From DASRIA01 sp963768885 (GTDB taxonomy: Bacteria; Actinomycetota; Thermoleophilia; Solirubrobacterales; JBBDJG01), in NCBI GenBank assembly GCA_963768885.1, contig CAVYJN010000014.1, positions 1-64,000 on the forward strand: 64,000 bases of DNA. The letters run 5' to 3'. Every line of letters begins with the position of its first letter. Position 1 is the stretch's first letter. Shown here one piece after another: positions 59,907 to 64,000 of this stretch. The position numbers were made by a program, and so were the translations under genes. The notes under the pieces were generated by a model. The model did not search any database and was not told the origin of the DNA. It saw only the letters and a list, made by a program, of their open reading frames with translations.

Positions 59907-60299
59907 ATGACGCCGCAGAACGCCGCCGTCGTGCGCCGGATCTACGAGGCGTGGTCGCGCGACGACATCCCTGGCCCGGTCGAGCTGCTGGACCCGGAGA
60001 TCGAGTACGTCAACCCGGCCGGGGCGATCGAGCCGGGGACGCGACAAGGCCTGGCCGGCTTCATCGGCGCGCTCGAGAAGACGCGCGAGGCGTGGGAGTA
60101 CTGGCGCGCCGAGCCCGAGCAGCTGCACGAGGTCGGAGACCACGTCGTCGCGGTCGTGCGCTACCGGACGCGCGGCAAGGGCAGCGGCGTCGAGATCACG
60201 GGCCGCGAGTCCGCCCTGTGGACGTTCCGCGACGGCAAGGTGATCCGCTACGAGTGGTTCCACGGCGACGGGGACGCGTTCGACGCCGTGCGCGGCTAG
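59907..60299 (+). CDS. SnoaL/NTF2-like protein
   Basis: 130 residues from ATG 59907: NAAVVRRIYEAWSRDDIPGP, YVNPAGAIEPGTRQGLAGF, VVAVVRYRTRGKGSGVEI. Same fold type as the gene at 34666, which also has RGKGSG. Its stop overlaps the LCP stop by 4 nt tail-to-tail. Confidence 0.8.
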   Translation: MTPQNAAVVRRIYEAWSRDDIPGPVELLDPEIEYVNPAGAIEPGTRQGLAGFIGALEKTREAWEYWRAEPEQLHEVGDHVVAVVRYRTRGKGSGVEITGRESALWTFRDGKVIRYEWFHGDGDAFDAVRG

Positions 60300-61448
60300 C
60301 CGTCGAGGAAGCGCTGCACCTCGGCCTGCTTCTCGGCGTCGGAGACCTGGAGCGGGTTCGCGCCCGGGTCGATCGGGCGCAGGATCCGCGGCTTGAGGTC
60401 GCCGCTGGTCTCCATGTTCCAGTAGAGGCCGATCAGGCCGAGGCCGCCGAGGTCGGAGACGATCGCCTTCGGCGCGCGCCACGCGGCCCACGGCCAGCGC
60501 GGGAACGTGAGCGGGCTGAAGAGCTTGCCCTTCACGGCCTCGAGGAACTGCTGCTGGCGGCGCGCCCGCGTGAGGTCGGACTCCTCCGGCGCGCACTCGT
60601 TCTTGCGGATGCGCACGACGTCGAGCGCCTCCTCGCCGTCGAGGTGGTTCTTGCCCTTCGGGAACCTGTGCACGCGGCCCTCGAACTCCGACCGGATGCA
60701 CTTCTCGAAGGTCATGTCGACTCCCGCCGAGCGCGTCGACGAACTTCGGGAAGCCCTTGAAGTCGACCTCGATCAGGTGGTTCACCTCGATGCCGAGGAA
60801 CTGCTTGATGGTCTCGATCATCAGCGGCGGCCCGCCGATCGCGTAGGCCGCGTTGATCTTGCTCGGGCCCACGCCCGGGATGTTCACGAGCGTGTCGCGC
60901 GGGATCGACAGGCGCGCCGCCTTCCCGCCGCCGTAGCGCATCAGCATGATCGTGTCCGCGCGGCCGCGCTCCTCGCCGGGGCGGCGGTCGGACCCGAGCA
61001 CCAGCACGTTGTTGGGCGAGGTGAGGAGGTTGCCCGAGTCGTCGAGCGCGGACAGCGTGGCCTCGGAGACCTTGTCGTTCTGCTGGCTCGCGCTGAGCAT
61101 GAACAGCGCGAAGCTGAGCGCCGCCCAGAACAGGATGAACAGGAGCACGCCGACCAGCACGCGCTTCCAGTTGAGGCGCTTGTACCAGGGCTCGCCCGGC
61201 GGCTCGTACGGAGGAGGGTACGCAGGCGCGGGCGCAACCTGGCCCGGCGGCGCAGGGGGCGCCTGCCCGCCGTCGGCCGTCGGCCGCACCAGCTTGCTCA
61301 GGCGCCGCGATCCCTCGGGTGCGGGCGGCGCTCCCGGCTGGGCCGCACGGTTGCGCTCGAACCGCGCGGCCTCGCGCCGGTTGAGCAGGCGCCCGAGGAA
61401 CCCGGAGCGGGCACGGTAGACGCGGTATTCAGGCTTGTCCGGAGGCAT
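60296..61448 (-). CDS. LytR-CpsA-Psr (LCP) family protein
   Basis: About 383 residues from ATG 61448. A 100-residue proline-rich cytoplasmic N-terminus, one membrane helix (VLLFILFWAALSFALFML), then the LCP domain: LVLGSDRRPGE, ADTIMLMRY, LSIPRDTLVNIPG, KINAAYAIGG. After an indel near 60725 the sequence continues KNECAPEESDLTRARRQQQF with the conserved Arg. LCP enzymes attach glycopolymers to peptidoglycan. Extracellular domain. Confidence 0.9.
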
Positions 61449-61525
61449 AGCGAAGCGGGACGCGGGCGCCCGTCCTTGGGGGTTTCGGGCGGCGCCGGCC
61501 TGTCCCTGCCAGCGGGTCGAGTCCA

Positions 61526-61531
61526 TATATT
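61526..61531 (+). promoter_or_regulatory. -10 box of leaderless promoter
   Basis: TATATT, 6 nt before ATG 61538, which supports that start over ATG 61559. Confidence 0.5.
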
Positions 61532-61537
61532 GGCGCA

Positions 61538-62509
61538 ATGGCGGCCACTTCCCCCCGTATGAGCCGAAAGGCGATCGGCGTCGACATCGGCGGCACCAAG
61601 CTGCTCGGGGGCGTCGTGGACGAGCAACTCGAGGTCCACGACCGCGTGCACAGGCTGGTCGAGGGCCTGTCCGAGCAGGCGCTGATCGAGTTGATCGTCG
61701 AGGCCGTGACCGAGCTGCTCCAGCACCACCCGGACACACAGGCGATCGGCTTCGGCATCCCGTGCCTGATCGACCAGCACGACGGCACCGCCGTGATGTG
61801 CGTGAACCTGCCGCTCGCGGACATCCCGTTCCGAGACGTGATGTCGGAGCGGCTCGGCCTCCCCGTCTACATCGACAACGACGCGAACGTCGCGACGCTC
61901 GTCGAGCAGCGGTTCGGGGCCGCGCGTGGAGCGCAGGACGTGGTCGGCCTCACGATCGGGACCGGGATCGGGGGCGGGCTGGTGCTGGACGGGAAGGTCT
62001 ATCGCGGGCACGCCGGCTCGGGCGCGGAGCTGGGGCACATGGTGATCGACGAGAACGGCCCGCGCTGCCAGGGCAACTGCCCGAACCACGGGTGCCTCGA
62101 GTCGGTCGCATCCGGGACGGCGATCGGCCGTGAGGGGAAGATCGCGGCCGAGGAGGACAGCGACTCCGACCTCGCGCGCGCGGCGGTCGCCGGCAACGAG
62201 ATCACGGGCGAGATGGTCACCCAGCTCGCGCTCGGCGGCGACGAGGTCTCGCGCATGGTGCTGGGCCACATCGGCCGCCAGCTCGGCATCGCGTTCGCGA
62301 ACTTCGTGAACATCTTCAACCCCGAGGTGATCGTCGTGGGCGGCGGCGCGATGGCCGCCGGCGACCTGCTGCTCGACCCCGCACGCGAGGAGATGCGCGC
62401 ACGCGGACTGCGCCCGAACCGTGAGCAGGTGCGCATCGTGCCCGCGCGGTTCGGCCCCGACGCCGGGATGCTCGGCGCCGCCGTGCTCGCGCTCGACGAG
62501 CTGGACTGA
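61538..62509 (+). CDS. ROK-family glucokinase
   Basis: 323 residues, intact. ATP site GVDIGGTKLLGG, IDNDANVATL, TIGTGIGGGLV and the ROK zinc motif CQGNCPNHGCLES, typical of actinobacterial glucokinases. C-terminal NPEVIVVGGGAM. ATP- or polyphosphate-dependent sugar phosphorylation in the cytoplasm. Followed 4 nt later by rsmI. Confidence 0.88.
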   Translation: MAATSPRMSRKAIGVDIGGTKLLGGVVDEQLEVHDRVHRLVEGLSEQALIELIVEAVTELLQHHPDTQAIGFGIPCLIDQHDGTAVMCVNLPLADIPFRDVMSERLGLPVYIDNDANVATLVEQRFGAARGAQDVVGLTIGTGIGGGLVLDGKVYRGHAGSGAELGHMVIDENGPRCQGNCPNHGCLESVASGTAIGREGKIAAEEDSDSDLARAAVAGNEITGEMVTQLALGGDEVSRMVLGHIGRQLGIAFANFVNIFNPEVIVVGGGAMAAGDLLLDPAREEMRARGLRPNREQVRIVPARFGPDAGMLGAAVLALDELD

Positions 62510-62513
62510 GCCC

Positions 62514-63311
62514 GTGGCCGACGGGCGGCTCGTCGTCTGCCCCACCCCGATCGGCAACCTCGAGGACGTGACGCTGCGCGTCCTGCGGGTGCTCGGCGAG
62601 GCGCACGTGGTCGCGGCCGAGGACACGCGTCACACGCGCAAGCTGCTGGACCGCCACGGGATCGAGGCGCGGCTCGTCAGCTTCCACGAGCACAACGAGC
62701 GCGCCCGCGCGCGCGAGCTGGCGGACCGCGTGGCGGCCGGCGAGACCGTCGCGCTCGTGAGCGACGCCGGGACGCCGGGCGTGTCCGACCCGGGATTCGT
62801 GCTGGTGCGCGAGTGCCTCGCCCGCGACCTCGCGGTGGAGGTGCTCCCCGGGCCGACCGCGATCGTCACGGCGCTGGTCGCGTCCGGGCTGCCTGCCGAG
62901 CGCTGGCGGTTCGCCGGGTTCCTGCCGCGCAAGGCGGGCGAGCTGCGCGCGGAGCTCGAGCGGGCGGGCGAGACGCTCGTCGCGTTCGAGTCGCCCGGGC
63001 GCATCGCGCGCACGCTCGCGGCGCTCGCCGAGCTCGACCCGGGCCGCGCGGTCGCGGTCTGCCGCGAGCTCACGAAGCTGCACGAGGAGGTCGTGCGCGG
63101 CACGGCGGCGGAGCTCGCCCGGCGGTTCGCGGACGGCGCGCGCGGGGAGATCGTGCTGGTCGTGGGACCGGCCGCGGAGCCGGCGGGCGACGAGCCGGCG
63201 GCGGTCGAGGCGGTCGCGGCGCTGGTCGAGGCCGGCGCCCGGCGGCGCGCCGCGGCGAAGGTCGTGTCGGCGCTCACCGGCGTTCCCGCGAACCGCCTTT
63301 ACCGGGGATAG
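62514..63311 (+). CDS. rsmI: 16S rRNA (cytidine-1402-2'-O)-methyltransferase
   Basis: 265 residues from GTG 62514. CPTPIGNLEDVTLRVL, AEDTRHTRKLLDRHG, VSDAGTPGVSDPGF and LPGPTAIVTALVASGLP are characteristic of RsmI, which modifies C1402 in the ribosomal P site with SAM. Intact. Very likely co-transcribed with the glucokinase gene. Confidence 0.95.
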   Translation: MADGRLVVCPTPIGNLEDVTLRVLRVLGEAHVVAAEDTRHTRKLLDRHGIEARLVSFHEHNERARARELADRVAAGETVALVSDAGTPGVSDPGFVLVRECLARDLAVEVLPGPTAIVTALVASGLPAERWRFAGFLPRKAGELRAELERAGETLVAFESPGRIARTLAALAELDPGRAVAVCRELTKLHEEVVRGTAAELARRFADGARGEIVLVVGPAAEPAGDEPAAVEAVAALVEAGARRRAAAKVVSALTGVPANRLYRG

Positions 63312-63314
63312 GAT
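63309..63314 (+). promoter_or_regulatory. -10 box of leaderless promoter
   Basis: TAGGAT, overlapping the rsmI stop, 6 nt before ATG 63321. Confidence 0.4.
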
Positions 63315-63320
63315 CAGTCC

Positions 63321-64000
63321 ATGGACCTGGCCGACTACCGGCGGATCAGCCACGACACGTGGCAGCGCATGGCCGCCGGATGGGAGCGCCACCTCGAGTG
63401 GATGTGGAACGCCTCGCGGCCGGTGGGCGAGCAGATGGTCGCGGCGCTCGACCCGCGTCCGGGCGACACCGTGCTCGAGCTCGCGGCCGGGACCGGGGAG
63501 ACGGGCTTCGCGGCGGCCGCCCAGCTCGGTCCCGACGGCCGGCTGATCTCGTCCGACTTCGCGTTCGAGATGGTCGAGGCCGCGCGCCGGCGCGCGGCCG
63601 CGCTCGGGCTCGACAACGTGGAGTTCCGGGTGATGGACGGGGAGCGGATGGACCTCGACGACGACTCGGTCGACGGCGTCCTGTGCCGCTGGGGCTACAT
63701 GCTGATGTCCGATCCCGCGGCCGCGTTCGCCGAGACCCGCAGGGTGCTCCGCGAGGGCGGGCGGGTGTCGTTCTCGGTCTGGGGCGAGCCCGGCCGCAAC
63801 CCGTGGGCCGCGCTGGGCGCCAGCGCGCTCGTCTCGCACGGGCACATGTCGCCCACCGACCCGACGCAACCGGGCATCTTCGCGATGGCGGACCGCGCGC
63901 GGATCGAGGAGCTCGTCACCGGCGCGGGGTTCGACAGGCCGGAGATCGTGGACGTCGAGCTCGCCTGGCGCTTCGACGACTTCGAGTCCTACTGGAACTT
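63321..64000 (+). CDS. class I SAM-dependent methyltransferase, cut by window end
   Basis: ATG 63321. Runs to the edge without a stop (226 codons visible). SAM motif I VLELAAGTGETGFAAA, acidic loop ISSDFAFEMV, VMDGERMDL and LCRWGYMLMSDPAAAFAETR match the UbiE/COQ5-like small-molecule methyltransferase group. C-terminus missing; substrate unknown. Confidence 0.85.
   Translation, partial: MDLADYRRISHDTWQRMAAGWERHLEWMWNASRPVGEQMVAALDPRPGDTVLELAAGTGETGFAAAAQLGPDGRLISSDFAFEMVEAARRRAAALGLDNVEFRVMDGERMDLDDDSVDGVLCRWGYMLMSDPAAAFAETRRVLREGGRVSFSVWGEPGRNPWAALGASALVSHGHMSPTDPTQPGIFAMADRARIEELVTGAGFDRPEIVDVELAWRFDDFESYWN

Overview
The window is GC-rich DNA from a high-GC Gram-positive bacterium, most likely an actinobacterium of the Thermoleophilia/Solirubrobacterales type. 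This rests on GTG/TTG starts, apparently leaderless promoters (TANNNT 6-7 nt before the start codon), a class E-like sortase with an LAKTG substrate, an actinobacterial-type ROK glucokinase and FmdB/DUF2277/DUF4242 small proteins. The lineage is inferred, not proven. There are no rRNA genes, CRISPR arrays or recognisable insertion sequences. One partial tRNA-Ser lies at the left edge.

Left part (1-7.5 kb): the tRNA-Ser 3' end and a hairpin are followed by a defence-like cassette. It holds a PLD-fold nuclease (-), an MmeI-like DNA methyltransferase, an SF2 helicase and a T5orf172/GIY-YIG nuclease (+). From 7.7 to 15.2 kb lies a leftward run: an AddA-like helicase-nuclease, an AddB-like Fe-S nuclease, a small protein, an HD alarmone-hydrolase-like protein and a zinc ribbon.

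The most interesting part is 15.2-20.8 kb. A rightward operon (sigma factor, HTH protein, ImmA/IrrE metalloprotease, ADP-ribosylglycohydrolase) converges on a leftward operon (ARPP-1 domain protein, an HD hydrolase, a GIY-YIG nuclease). Both promoter regions carry ATCTGACA, and in front of ARPP-1 it forms a perfect inverted repeat. I read this as a candidate ADP-ribose/nucleotide conflict or repair system. It is followed (20.9-26.4 kb) by a TPR protein, an Api92-like protein, a large RecB-nuclease/helicase fusion with a 45-residue zinc protein overlapping its end, and a DUF3800 protein.

From 26.4 kb onwards the content is mostly chromosomal: VWA protein, haloalkane dehalogenase-like hydrolase, SDR, sortase with LAKTG substrate, a Ser/Thr kinase carrying two nearly identical six-kelch propellers, ceramidase-like enzyme, RTX-like surface protein, secreted propeller, alpha/beta hydrolase with FAH-family hydrolase, cupin, CspA, O-methyltransferase, TetR with ODP-like metallo-beta-lactamase protein, Lon-like protease, enoyl-CoA hydratase with TetR and operator, zinc peptidase, subtilase, GNAT, glycyl-tRNA synthetase, FmdB, several SnoaL-like proteins, two paralogous Cys-containing secreted proteins, LCP protein, ROK kinase, RsmI, and a methyltransferase cut by the right edge.

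Many genes, including addA/addB, are broken by single-base frameshifts although the coding sense continues in the next frame without internal stops. Others (lon, glyS, the RTX gene beyond its 5' end) are intact. I read most shifts as assembly indels, so several coordinates below span more than one reading frame.
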